In this document: positions 44,256-52,354 of the stretch, piece after piece
Numbering within the stretch: the first letter of the stretch is position 1
Layout: every line of letters begins with the position of its first letter
NCBI RefSeq assembly: GCF_900109375.1
Contig: NZ_FOAB01000008.1
Coordinates: 34,520 to 98,519, forward strand
Reading direction: 5' to 3'
Length of the DNA stretch: 64,000 nt
From: Aquimarina amphilecti
Lineage (GTDB): Bacteria > Bacteroidota > Bacteroidia > Flavobacteriales > Flavobacteriaceae
Made by a program: the position numbers and the translations under genes
Notes under the pieces: model-generated
Databases searched by the model: none
Seen by the model: the letters and a program-made list of their open reading frames with translations, nothing else
Told to the model about the DNA's origin: nothing

Positions 44256-44639
44256 ATGAAAAGAGTAACGGGATTAGGAGGGTTCTTTTTTAAAACAAAA
44301 GATCCAAAAACAACAAAAGAATGGTACGGTAAACATTTAGGATTACCAGTAGATGATTATGGATGTACTTTCTGGTGGAAAGATAAAGACGGTAATGATT
44401 GTTCTACGCAATGGAGCCCATTTAAAGAAGACACTAACTATTTTTCTCCCAGCAAAAAAGAATTCATGATGAATTTTCGAGTGGAAAATCTAGTCGAACT
44501 TCTAAAAGTTCTAAAAGAAGAAGGGGTAAAAATAGTTGGCGAAATAGAAGAATATGAATATGGAAAATTCGGATGGATTCTAGACCCCGAAGGCAATAAG
44601 ATTGAATTATGGGAACCTATAGATAAGGCATTTTTATAA
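44256..44639 (+). CDS. VOC-superfamily (glyoxalase/dioxygenase-like) protein
   Basis: A 127-residue protein with the betaalphabetabetabeta repeat of the vicinal oxygen chelate fold: GLGGFFFKTKDPKTTKEWYGKHLGLP, the middle FMMNFRVENL and the closing GKFGWILDPEGNKIELWEP. The final Glu is a typical metal ligand. Substrate unknown; annotations in this family are often generic. It is the last gene of the DUF4199-DUF1801-VOC unit. Confidence 0.88.
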   Translation: MKRVTGLGGFFFKTKDPKTTKEWYGKHLGLPVDDYGCTFWWKDKDGNDCSTQWSPFKEDTNYFSPSKKEFMMNFRVENLVELLKVLKEEGVKIVGEIEEYEYGKFGWILDPEGNKIELWEPIDKAFL

Positions 44640-44984
44640 ACTTATTATTCAATTAGATATTTTAGAAAATTTTGTCAATTCCTATTTAAATATATTTTTT
44701 ATAAAAATAAGATTAAAACGTCCTTTATCATCATGTACCTTAATTGATATATCTCTTTCTTCAAAATGGCATTTGTACTCTTAAATTATTAATTCGTTTA
44801 GAGAGCGTATATTTTATATTCCTAGCATAATCGCACATTTATAGATTGTATCACTTATTCTCTTAAGTCATATGAAAAATAGCAATCAAAATTTTAATTG
44901 TATTACCCTTTTTATAATCATTCTATATAATCATATTTTTTTGTAACTTTCTACGCACTAATCTATTGTATATAAACCATAATT
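44640..44984. other. AT-rich intergenic region
   Basis: Nothing supportable was seen apart from its position between the VOC gene and the TM2 gene. It should contain the TM2 promoter, but no exact TAnnTTTG match was found. Confidence 0.4.
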
Positions 44985-45341
44985 ATGAGTGAAGAAAACA
45001 ACAATTTGGGAGACGATTTAAAAAAAGGAGCTGAAGAAGCGCTAGATGCAGCTAAAGAAACAGCTAATGAGTTTGCTGAAGAAGCCAAAGAAACTTTTAA
45101 TGAAGTAACCGGAGAAAACAAAAAAGTACTAGCTGGTATTTTAGGGATACTTTTTGGATCATTGGGAATTCATAAGTTTGTTTTAGGGTACAATAAAGAA
45201 GGTATTATCCAATTAATTATATCTGTAGTTACCTGTGGAGCAGGTGGAATTGTAGGATTAATTGAAGGTATTATTTACTTGACTAAATCTGATGATGAGT
45301 TTTATCAAACCTATCAAGTAGGTAAAAAACCTTGGTTCTAA
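44985..45341 (+). CDS. TM2-domain protein
   Basis: A 118-residue protein. An acidic, lysine-rich helical N-terminus (about 1-45, resembling a coiled coil or CsbD-like segment: LKKGAEEALDAAKETANEFAEEA) is followed by a TM2 domain (KKVLAGILGILFGSLGIHKFVLGY, then ISVVTCGAGGIVGLIEGIIYL). The IHKF and the Gly/Asn pattern fit the family. The function of bacterial TM2 proteins is unknown. A clean terminator follows. Confidence 0.9.
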   Translation: MSEENNNLGDDLKKGAEEALDAAKETANEFAEEAKETFNEVTGENKKVLAGILGILFGSLGIHKFVLGYNKEGIIQLIISVVTCGAGGIVGLIEGIIYLTKSDDEFYQTYQVGKKPWF

Positions 45342-45349
45342 AAAAAATA

Positions 45350-45381
45350 AAAAAGCCAGAAAATATTGTTTTGGCTTTTTT
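45350..45381 (+). terminator. Intrinsic terminator after the TM2 gene
   Basis: AAAAAGCCA pairs with TGGCTTTTT, extended by A-T pairs, and ends in a T-run. It separates the TM2 gene from the ars operon. Confidence 0.85.
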
Positions 45382-45390
45382 ATTTAATTT

Positions 45391-45414
45391 TAATATCGTA
45401 ATATTGCGATATTA
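45391..45414 (+). promoter_or_regulatory. ArsR operator
   Basis: TAATATCG and CGATATTA form a perfect 8-bp inverted repeat separated by 8 bp, ending 11 bp before the arsR ATG. This is the position and geometry expected for autoregulation by an ArsR/SmtB repressor. Confidence 0.75.
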
Positions 45415-45424
45415 AAATAACATT

Positions 45425-45748
45425 ATGGGTATTACCAAAACTCAAATATTTGATCAACGACAAAATGAGCTAGCTCAAATTTTTAAAATACTTGGGCATC
45501 CTGCACGTATCGCTATACTTCAATATATAAGCAAACAAAACGCTTGTATTTGTAATGATTTGGTGGAAGAAATAGGTTTAGCACAAGCTACTATATCACA
45601 ACATCTAAAAGAATTAAAAAATATAGGCTTGATAAAAGGCGAAGTTGAAGGCAAAAGTATGTGCTATTGCATCAATATTGATAAATGGAATGAATTACAA
45701 AAGGATCTTAATTCATTTTTTAATACTACAAAACAAAACTGTTGTTAG
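45425..45748 (+). CDS. arsR: ArsR/SmtB-family repressor
   Basis: A 107-residue winged-helix repressor: LAQIFKILGHPARIAILQYI, recognition helix LAQATISQHLKELKNIG, wing GEVEGKSMCYCIN. Cys41 and Cys43 (NACICNDLV) lie in the helix used for As(III) binding by classical ArsR. A C-terminal Cys pair (KQNCC) could add a ligand. It opens an operon with DUF6428, an acetyltransferase and arsC. It should repress its own operon through the dyad immediately upstream until As(III) or Sb(III) binds. Confidence 0.93.
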   Translation: MGITKTQIFDQRQNELAQIFKILGHPARIAILQYISKQNACICNDLVEEIGLAQATISQHLKELKNIGLIKGEVEGKSMCYCINIDKWNELQKDLNSFFNTTKQNCC

Positions 45749-45769
45749 AACTAAAAAAACTAAGAAATT

Positions 45770-46258
45770 ATGAATACATCAGAATTTATATCATTGTTAG
45801 GAGAACATCAAGATAAACCTTTACTCTTTGAGTATGCACCAGGAATGTTAGTAGGTGCTAATTACCATATCACAGAAGTTAAACACGTTTCTATAGATTC
45901 TGTTGATTGTGGAGCAGGAACAGACTCTTGGAAAGAGACAATTATTCAATTATGGGAAAGTCCTAGTGAATTAGGGAAACGCGATTATCTTAGTTCTTAT
46001 AAGGCGCTAGGTATTCTTAGAAAAGTAGGAACAATGACAGCTTATGAAATGGATGCTCCAGTAAAAATCGAATACGGAAATGCTATGTTTCACACCGCAC
46101 ATTTACATATTACTGGATTTAATATAAATGATGGACAACTAATCGTAAAACTTGCGGTAAATCCGACCGATTGTAAAGCAAAAGAGCTTTGTGGCGTTCC
46201 AGAAACTGCTTCTTCTGTTGAAGTTAATTCTTGTGCTCCAGGAAGTGGATGTTGCTAG
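45770..46258 (+). CDS. DUF6428 family protein in the ars operon
   Basis: A 162-residue protein matching the DUF6428 family. It contains many cysteines (DCGAGTDSW; NPTDCKAKELCGVP; the C-terminus SCAPGSGCC), suggesting metal or metalloid coordination. A conserved HTAHLHITGFN strand is also seen. The family recurs in ars operons of Bacteroidota but has no published function that I can name. It starts 21 bp after arsR and abuts the next gene directly. Confidence 0.85.
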   Translation: MNTSEFISLLGEHQDKPLLFEYAPGMLVGANYHITEVKHVSIDSVDCGAGTDSWKETIIQLWESPSELGKRDYLSSYKALGILRKVGTMTAYEMDAPVKIEYGNAMFHTAHLHITGFNINDGQLIVKLAVNPTDCKAKELCGVPETASSVEVNSCAPGSGCC

Positions 46259-46756
46259 ATGAAATCCAAAATAGAAATACTAACTTTTAGTGAAGAAGAT
46301 TGGCAAGATATTGCCAAAATCTACAAAGAAGGAATAGATACTGGTATGGCAACCTTCGAAACCAGGATCCCAAAATGGGAACAATGGAATCAAGTTCATA
46401 TTGGATCCTGCAGATTAAAAGCTGTTCTAAATAATGAAATTATTGGTTGGGCAGCTTTAGCTCCTGTGTCTACAAGAGATGTTTATAGAGGCGTTGCAGA
46501 AATTAGTATTTACATAACATCAAATCGTAGGAATTTGGGTATTGGCAAGTTACTTTTGACTAAATTAATTGAAGAAAGCGAAAAAAAAGGATTTTGGACC
46601 TTACAGGCAGGAATATTTAGTAATAATAAAGCTAGCATTGATCTACACACATCTCTAGGATTTAGAGTCATTGGATATAGAGAAAAAATAGGCAAGTTAT
46701 CTAATATATGGTATGACAATACCATTTTAGAACGTAGAAGTAAAACAATAATGTAA
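46259..46756 (+). CDS. GNAT acetyltransferase of the ArsN/Pat type
   Basis: A 165-residue GNAT enzyme of the phosphinothricin acetyltransferase-like group: IAKIYKEGIDTGMATFET at the N-terminus, WAALAPVSTRDVYRGVAEISIYI, and the CoA loop RRNLGIGKLL. ArsN1 members inactivate the arsenic antibiotic arsinothricin by N-acetylation, and such genes sit in ars operons. Placement here (0 bp after DUF6428, 20 bp before arsC) makes an ArsN-like role likely but not certain; phosphinothricin or another amine could be the substrate. Confidence 0.85.
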   Translation: MKSKIEILTFSEEDWQDIAKIYKEGIDTGMATFETRIPKWEQWNQVHIGSCRLKAVLNNEIIGWAALAPVSTRDVYRGVAEISIYITSNRRNLGIGKLLLTKLIEESEKKGFWTLQAGIFSNNKASIDLHTSLGFRVIGYREKIGKLSNIWYDNTILERRSKTIM

Positions 46757-46776
46757 CCACAAAAAACACCACAATA

Positions 46777-47199
46777 ATGAACATTTTAGTATTATGTACA
46801 GGAAATTCCTGTAGAAGTCAAATGGCTGAAGGCTATTTAAAACATTTTGCAAAAGACAACGCTAAAATTTACAGTGCCGGAGTAGAAACTCATGGCGTAA
46901 ATCCTAGAGCTATTGATATTATGAAAGAAGATGGAATTGATATCTCTAATCATACATCTAATAATCTCGAGGAATATTTGGATATAAAATTCGATTATAT
47001 TCTTACCGTTTGCGATAACGCAAAAGAAAGATGTCCTTTCTTTCCAGGAAAAGCAGAACGCTTGCACTACAACTTTTTTGATCCTTCAAAAGTAGAAGGA
47101 ACTGAAGAAGAAATTCACGCAGCTTTTACCAAAACAAGAAATCAAATTAAAGAATATTGCCATGATTTTGTACATAAAAGCGTTTTACAAACTACATAG
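46777..47199 (+). CDS. arsC: Arsenate reductase (LMW-PTP type)
   Basis: A 140-residue thioredoxin-coupled ArsC. The P-loop CTGNSCR (Cys7, Arg13) begins the protein. Cys79 and Cys86 in TVCDNAKERCPFF provide the redox relay known from Bacillus/Staphylococcus ArsC. Length is normal. It reduces As(V) to As(III), which normally must be exported. It is the last gene of the operon: the next gene is convergent and encodes a mechanosensitive channel, so no ArsB or Acr3 follows. Confidence 0.94.
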   Translation: MNILVLCTGNSCRSQMAEGYLKHFAKDNAKIYSAGVETHGVNPRAIDIMKEDGIDISNHTSNNLEEYLDIKFDYILTVCDNAKERCPFFPGKAERLHYNFFDPSKVEGTEEEIHAAFTKTRNQIKEYCHDFVHKSVLQTT

Positions 47200-47211
47200 A
47201 TTTTAATCAAA

Positions 47212-48423
47212 TTACTTGTCAATCTTAAATCCTGGTTTAGCATAGTTATCAGGAATATTCGAAGGCGGAACTGCCAAATTATTTCCATCTCTTACAGCAT
47301 GATAGTGTGGGGATAGAATTTCTATTCCCGATTGATGTAATTCATTTTTAATATTCTCATGTAGTATCGAATAAATAGCGGCTGACTTTTCTGGATTTTT
47401 AGTATAAACATTTAATTCATAATTCACATAAAAATCATCCAAACTTTTAATCAAAACAAAGGGTACGGGTTCGCTTAAAATCTGATCCGTATTCTTTGCT
47501 CCTTGCTTTAATGCTTCTATAACGTCATTACTAGACACATCATATCCAATAGTAACAGAGGTATGTAAAATAACACCTACATCTTCTGAAGCATTCTTAG
47601 TAAAATTGATAATATGATTTCCTAAAATCGACGAGTTTGGAATTGTTACATCTAAATTTTTGATTGTACGAATTCGTGTAACTAATAGACTTCTCTCTGT
47701 CACATCACCTATAGTATTTCCTATCTCTACCCTATCTCCTACCTTAAAAGGTCTCATATACGTTATAACAACACCTGCAACTATGTTAGAAATCGCAGAA
47801 GTAGAACCTAAGGAGAATAAAATACCAAAGAAAATTGATAACCCTTTAAAAGCCGGAGAGTCCGAACCTGGGATATATGGAAATACAATTATAAGCGCAA
47901 AAGCTATTATAAAAACCCGTAATAAATTAAATGTAGGTCTTGCCCAATCCGCATGAAAACCATCTAATCGTACTGCTTCTTTTTCCAGTTCTGTGGTGAC
48001 ATATTTTAAAAATCTAATAAGATATTTCGTCACAAAAAAGATAACGATAATAAAAAATAAATTTGGGATGAATCCTACCAAACCTTCATACAAAAAAATC
48101 AATGGTTTCTTTATATATCCTAAAACAACATCTGCATATTCTTTTGTTTGAGGAACCAGGCTAAACAAGAAAGGAAGATAGAATATGAAAAAAATGAAGA
48201 TAAACGTAATCTTTAATAATCGTATTACAAATGAAAGAATATGTTTTTCTCTTCTAGGTGTAATAAATCGAAAGAACTGAGAGAATTTTGTTCTTCCAAA
48301 AAAAATATTATTTTCTAATTTGCTTATTTTGCTTTGTAACCACTTAAAAAGCTTTTTATTAAGAAAGAGAAATAATATAACGCCTAATAACGCAATAGCA
48401 AAATAAATATATTGTACAACCAC
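47212..48423 (-). CDS. MscS-family mechanosensitive channel
   Basis: A 403-residue inner-membrane protein. Four or more membrane helices (about 5-25, 65-90, 110-130, 160-220) lead to the MscS pore helix (SIFFGILFSLGSTSAISNIVAG) and beta domain (PFKVGDRVEIGNTIGDVTERSLL). A cytoplasmic alpha/beta domain follows, with residues to PHYHAVRDGN. It releases osmolytes on hypo-osmotic shock. It is convergent with arsC. Confidence 0.93.
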   Translation of the reverse strand: MVVQYIYFAIALLGVILFLFLNKKLFKWLQSKISKLENNIFFGRTKFSQFFRFITPRREKHILSFVIRLLKITFIFIFFIFYLPFLFSLVPQTKEYADVVLGYIKKPLIFLYEGLVGFIPNLFFIIVIFFVTKYLIRFLKYVTTELEKEAVRLDGFHADWARPTFNLLRVFIIAFALIIVFPYIPGSDSPAFKGLSIFFGILFSLGSTSAISNIVAGVVITYMRPFKVGDRVEIGNTIGDVTERSLLVTRIRTIKNLDVTIPNSSILGNHIINFTKNASEDVGVILHTSVTIGYDVSSNDVIEALKQGAKNTDQILSEPVPFVLIKSLDDFYVNYELNVYTKNPEKSAAIYSILHENIKNELHQSGIEILSPHYHAVRDGNNLAVPPSNIPDNYAKPGFKIDK

Positions 48424-48536
48424 TTCAAGATATTTTAATCTTCAAATTAGTAAAATATATCAGTATTAGAAAAAAATAAAATGAGAAAAAACGGGAATTT
48501 TACGATTAACTACACAAAAAAACTATCAATTACCGA

Positions 48537-50345
48537 TTATTTGTCAGCATTTTTAAAATACTTCTGTTCTAATTCCGCCTGAAATTCTTCCATTACCGGT
48601 TTAACCGTACTATCAGGTAAGTCCGCTATTCTTATATACATTAATCCATCTACAGCATTATTAAATAATGGATCAACATTAAAAGCTACAACCTTAGCAT
48701 TTTGTTTAATGTATTTTTTAATCAAAACTGGTATACGAAGACTTCCAGGTTCAATTTCATCAATAATTTTATCAAATTTATTAAGGTCACTTCTACTCTC
48801 ATCAAACACAAAATCCTTATCAGCATCCTTAAGCTTAACTTTAAACTCTTTTTTAGGTCTAACATATTGCGCTACATAAGGATCGTAGTAATGGGATTTC
48901 ATAAACTCAATCATCAATGACTTAGAGAAATTACTAAACTTATTACTAATACTTACCCCACCAATTAAATATTTATGATCTGGAAAACGAAGTGTACAAT
49001 GCACAATTCCTTTCCAAAGTAAAAATAATGGCATTGGACGTTGTTGATATTCTTTTATGATAAATGCTCTACCCATTTCAATAGATTCACTCATCATTTT
49101 ATGTAATTCTGGTTCGAACCTAAATAGATCTTGTAGATAAAAACCATCAATTCCAAAATTCGAATAAATTTCATTCCCCATCCCCATTCTATACGCTCCA
49201 GCTAGTTTTTTAGCCTTCGTATCCCATAAAAACATATGATGATAGTAATCATCAAAAGGATCTAAATCGATAGATTGATTTGTTCCTTCTCCAATCTCTC
49301 TAAATGTGATTTCGCGTAATCGACCAATTTCGTGTACAACATTAGGAATACACTCTTTTTTAGCAAGAAAAACTTCATAATTTTTACTCGCTAATAAACG
49401 CATATCATTATCACGACAAAATGTAAGTTCTGATTCTATAGAATTGATACTACCCTCTAATGCTATTTCTTTTGGAGACTTAGGAATTTTTAAATTCTGA
49501 GGAATAGACTCCATCAGTGTTTTCTTCTCATAAGGATTAGCCAACATATAGGTTTTTTTACGCAAAAAATTTGTAAAATCTTCTATATTATCATATTCTT
49601 CCTGATCCTTTACAGATACAGGATTACCTATTCTTACTTTAATAATCTTATTTTCTTGTGAAAAAACCTCGCTTGGTAATTTAGCAGTTCTTAGTGTATC
49701 ACTAATAGAGGCCAACTTATAAAAAAGTCTACTATTTCTTGCATGAAAATATATTGGAATTACAGGAACTTTAGCTTTCTTCACTAATCTCATTGCCCCT
49801 GACTCCCATGGTTTATCTACATAATGCTTGCCTTCTTTAAAAGTCGACACTTCTCCAGCAGGAAATATCCCTATTGGCATCCCTTCCTTAAGGTGCGAAA
49901 TTGCTTCTCTAATTCCTTTAAGACTGGATTTAACTTCTTTCCTATTTTCGAAAGGATTAACAGGCATAATATATGGTTTCAAAGGAGTGAAATTGTGCAA
50001 GAGAAAATTAGCTATTATCTTATAATCAGAGCGGTGTTCAAACATTAACTTAAGCAACAATATTCCATCAAGTCCGCCAAGCGGATGATTAGATAATGTA
50101 ATAAATGCACCATCTTTAGGGAGTCTTTTTAGATCTTCAGGTGGGATCTCGAAGGTAACACCATACATATCTAATACACTCTTAACAAACTCCTTTCCTT
50201 CTAAATGACTAATACTATCGTATTGACGATTTATTTTTGATAACCGTGTGATTTTAAGAATCATCCAGCCAACAAAAGTGCCAATAAAACCAAGTTTATC
50301 CAATTTAAGCCCTTTGGCTACTTCTTTAGAGGTGACTACCGCCAT
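48537..50345 (-). CDS. OlsF-like bifunctional acyltransferase (aminolipid synthesis)
   Basis: A 602-residue protein with two domains. The N-terminal lysophospholipid-acyltransferase domain (about 65-275) has the block ITLSNHPLGGLDG and the GIFPAGEVSTF motif. The C-terminal GNAT-related domain (about 310-520) resembles OlsB (AGAYRMGMGNEIYSNFG, EMGRAFIIKEYQQRP). OlsF proteins combine O- and N-acylation to make ornithine or related aminolipids and are known in flavobacteria. The amino-acid substrate (ornithine, glycine or lysine) cannot be told. A short C-terminal extension follows. Confidence 0.85.
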   Translation of the reverse strand: MAVVTSKEVAKGLKLDKLGFIGTFVGWMILKITRLSKINRQYDSISHLEGKEFVKSVLDMYGVTFEIPPEDLKRLPKDGAFITLSNHPLGGLDGILLLKLMFEHRSDYKIIANFLLHNFTPLKPYIMPVNPFENRKEVKSSLKGIREAISHLKEGMPIGIFPAGEVSTFKEGKHYVDKPWESGAMRLVKKAKVPVIPIYFHARNSRLFYKLASISDTLRTAKLPSEVFSQENKIIKVRIGNPVSVKDQEEYDNIEDFTNFLRKKTYMLANPYEKKTLMESIPQNLKIPKSPKEIALEGSINSIESELTFCRDNDMRLLASKNYEVFLAKKECIPNVVHEIGRLREITFREIGEGTNQSIDLDPFDDYYHHMFLWDTKAKKLAGAYRMGMGNEIYSNFGIDGFYLQDLFRFEPELHKMMSESIEMGRAFIIKEYQQRPMPLFLLWKGIVHCTLRFPDHKYLIGGVSISNKFSNFSKSLMIEFMKSHYYDPYVAQYVRPKKEFKVKLKDADKDFVFDESRSDLNKFDKIIDEIEPGSLRIPVLIKKYIKQNAKVVAFNVDPLFNNAVDGLMYIRIADLPDSTVKPVMEEFQAELEQKYFKNADK

Positions 50346-50367
50346 TAAATACGTTTTGTGCTAACTA

Positions 50368-50375
50368 CAAATATA
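50368..50375 (-). promoter_or_regulatory. -7 element of the OlsF-like gene
   Basis: On the minus strand this reads TATATTTG, matching TAnnTTTG, 22 bp upstream of the ATG at 50345. Confidence 0.5.
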
Positions 50376-50398
50376 GCAAAATCATTGAATAGGGCATC

Positions 50399-51655
50399 TT
50401 ATTGTTTTGCAACCATTTGATACGTTTCTTTTGTGCTTTGTTTAAGCAATATATCCTTGTTTTCTTCTAAAAACAGAACAGCTTCTTTATTAAAATGTCT
50501 AATTGTGAATAAAGACACATTCTTTTCATATATAACACTAAATTTTGCTTTTAAGTGTATCAACAATTCATCAAAATTATCGAATTTATCATCTAAGCAA
50601 ACAGAAAAACTAATAGCAGAATTCTGTATGAGATCTACTTTTAGTTGAAATTTATGGAAAAGTCTAAATATCTCACTAACATTATCCTCTACAATAAAGG
50701 AAAAATCTAAAGAAGAAAGTGATAAAAGTATTTGATCTTTTTTTACAATATAACAAGGTAGATGTGGAATTAACCTCTGTCCTTTTTTAACCGAAGTTCC
50801 ATCATTTTCAGGATAAAGAAATGATTTTACATATAAAGGAATCTCCTTTCGCTGTAATGGTTGTAATGTTTTAGGATGAATTACAGAAGCCCCATAAAAT
50901 GCTAATTCTATAGCTTCTTCATATGAGATTTGAGATAACAGTTTCGTATTTTCAAAAACTCTTGGATCTCCATTCAATACACCTGGAACATCTTTCCATA
51001 TAGTTACACTTATGGCGTTTGTACAATACGCAAAAATTCCTGCTGTATAATCACTTCCTTCTCTACCAAGTGTCGTTGTAAAATTATTAGAATCAGAAGC
51101 TATAAAACCTTGTGTTATCGTTAAACCTTTTTTACTAATTATACGATCGATACTTTTTTGGGTAACTTCCCAATTAACAATAGCATCACGATAAACATCA
51201 TTTGTTTTTATAACATCTCTAGCATCCAATAGTTTATTTTCATAACCATTTTCGGACAAGTATTCGCTAACAATCGCAGTTGATATTAATTCTCCATAGC
51301 AAACGGTTTGATCATACACATAATCATATTGATCAGATTTATTTCGCTTCAGCATCGTTTCCATATCCAAAATAAGAGAATTTATCCTGCTGAAAATCGG
51401 ATGTTTCCTATTTTCAAAAAGATCTATAAGTATGTCATAATGAAATTTTCTTACAAAATCTATGGAATCCTTAAATTTGGAACTCTTTTTCAGGTAATAA
51501 TCTACCACTTTTTCTAACGCATTGGTAGTTTTTCCCATTGCAGAGACAATAATTACAATATCAGAATAGCCAACCGTTTGTAATACGTGGACTACATTTT
51601 TTACTGCCTTTGCATCTTTTACAGATGCTCCTCCAAATTTAAATACCCTCATCAA
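50399..51655 (-). CDS. lysC: Aspartate kinase (monofunctional)
   Basis: A 418-residue protein. The catalytic domain starts RVFKFGGASVKD with the KFGG motif and includes FTTTLGREGSDYTAGIFA and ISVTIWKDVPGVLNGDPR. Tandem ACT-like segments follow (about 300-415), used for feedback by lysine or threonine. Phosphorylation of aspartate starts the lysine/threonine/methionine pathway. It is not fused to homoserine dehydrogenase. The start may be at the first or second Met. The GNAT gene lies upstream on the same strand, 42 bp away. Confidence 0.93.
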   Translation of the reverse strand: MMRVFKFGGASVKDAKAVKNVVHVLQTVGYSDIVIIVSAMGKTTNALEKVVDYYLKKSSKFKDSIDFVRKFHYDILIDLFENRKHPIFSRINSLILDMETMLKRNKSDQYDYVYDQTVCYGELISTAIVSEYLSENGYENKLLDARDVIKTNDVYRDAIVNWEVTQKSIDRIISKKGLTITQGFIASDSNNFTTTLGREGSDYTAGIFAYCTNAISVTIWKDVPGVLNGDPRVFENTKLLSQISYEEAIELAFYGASVIHPKTLQPLQRKEIPLYVKSFLYPENDGTSVKKGQRLIPHLPCYIVKKDQILLSLSSLDFSFIVEDNVSEIFRLFHKFQLKVDLIQNSAISFSVCLDDKFDNFDELLIHLKAKFSVIYEKNVSLFTIRHFNKEAVLFLEENKDILLKQSTKETYQMVAKQ

Positions 51656-51697
51656 CTAAAATAATTTAATGCATACAATACATTATACATCTCTGAA

Positions 51698-52177
51698 TTA
51701 CATCTTTGAAACAAATGCATTTAATCCATGTTCATCCATCTGTACTACCTGCCAACCTTCTAGAATTTTAGCACCACTTTTAAGATAAAAATTAACCGCA
51801 GGTTTATTCCAATCCAACACATTCCATTCTACCCTCTTCACTCCTTTTTCCATTCCATACTTCATGACTCTTTTATATAGCGCCATCCCAATACCAGAAC
51901 CTCTCATAGATTCCCTAACAATAAGATCTTCTAAATGTACCGTTCTTCCTTTCCAAGTAGAAAACCTAAAGTAAACCAATGCTAAACCTACTAACTCATT
52001 ATTAATCTCTGCTACAAAACAATGAAAGAGTGGTTTTTCTCCAAAACCTTCTTTAATCAAATCTTCTACAGTTACATCCACTGCATCAGGTTCTTTTTCA
52101 AAAAGAGCTAGCTCCTCTATTAATGTAAGTACTTGAGGCATATCCCCAACAACTGCATCTCTTATAATATAGTCCAT
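51698..52177 (-). CDS. GNAT acetyltransferase (diamine acetyltransferase-like)
   Basis: A 159-residue GNAT protein: IRDAVVGDMPQVLTLIEELA at the N-terminus, LEDLIVRESMRGSGIGMALYK with the acetyl-CoA loop, and EWNVLDWNKPAVNFYLKSGA. This pattern resembles spermidine/spermine N1-acetyltransferase-like enzymes (diamine/thialysine acetyltransferase group), though exact substrate is unknown. It is probably co-transcribed with lysC. Confidence 0.9.
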   Translation of the reverse strand: MDYIIRDAVVGDMPQVLTLIEELALFEKEPDAVDVTVEDLIKEGFGEKPLFHCFVAEINNELVGLALVYFRFSTWKGRTVHLEDLIVRESMRGSGIGMALYKRVMKYGMEKGVKRVEWNVLDWNKPAVNFYLKSGAKILEGWQVVQMDEHGLNAFVSKM

Positions 52178-52192
52178 ACGTCAAAAGTTTAT

Positions 52193-52200
52193 CAAAACTA
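52193..52200 (-). promoter_or_regulatory. -7 element of the GNAT-lysC unit
   Basis: On the minus strand this reads TAGTTTTG, matching TAnnTTTG, 15 bp upstream of the ATG at 52177. The leader would be very short. Confidence 0.4.
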
Positions 52201-52324
52201 TAAAATATGTATTAGAAACCAGACAATTTTATAATCTTATGCGAATCTAATTTTGGTTTTAGTAATTCTTTAAAAAGTTTGACAAATTACAGTTACGAAA
52301 ACGTTTTAGTTATTTAAAAAATAA

Positions 52325-52332
52325 TATTTTTG
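52325..52332 (+). promoter_or_regulatory. -7 element of fbp
   Basis: TATTTTTG matches TAnnTTTG and lies 22 bp upstream of the fbp ATG. Confidence 0.5.
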
Positions 52333-52354
52333 CAGAAATTCAACACAACCAAAA

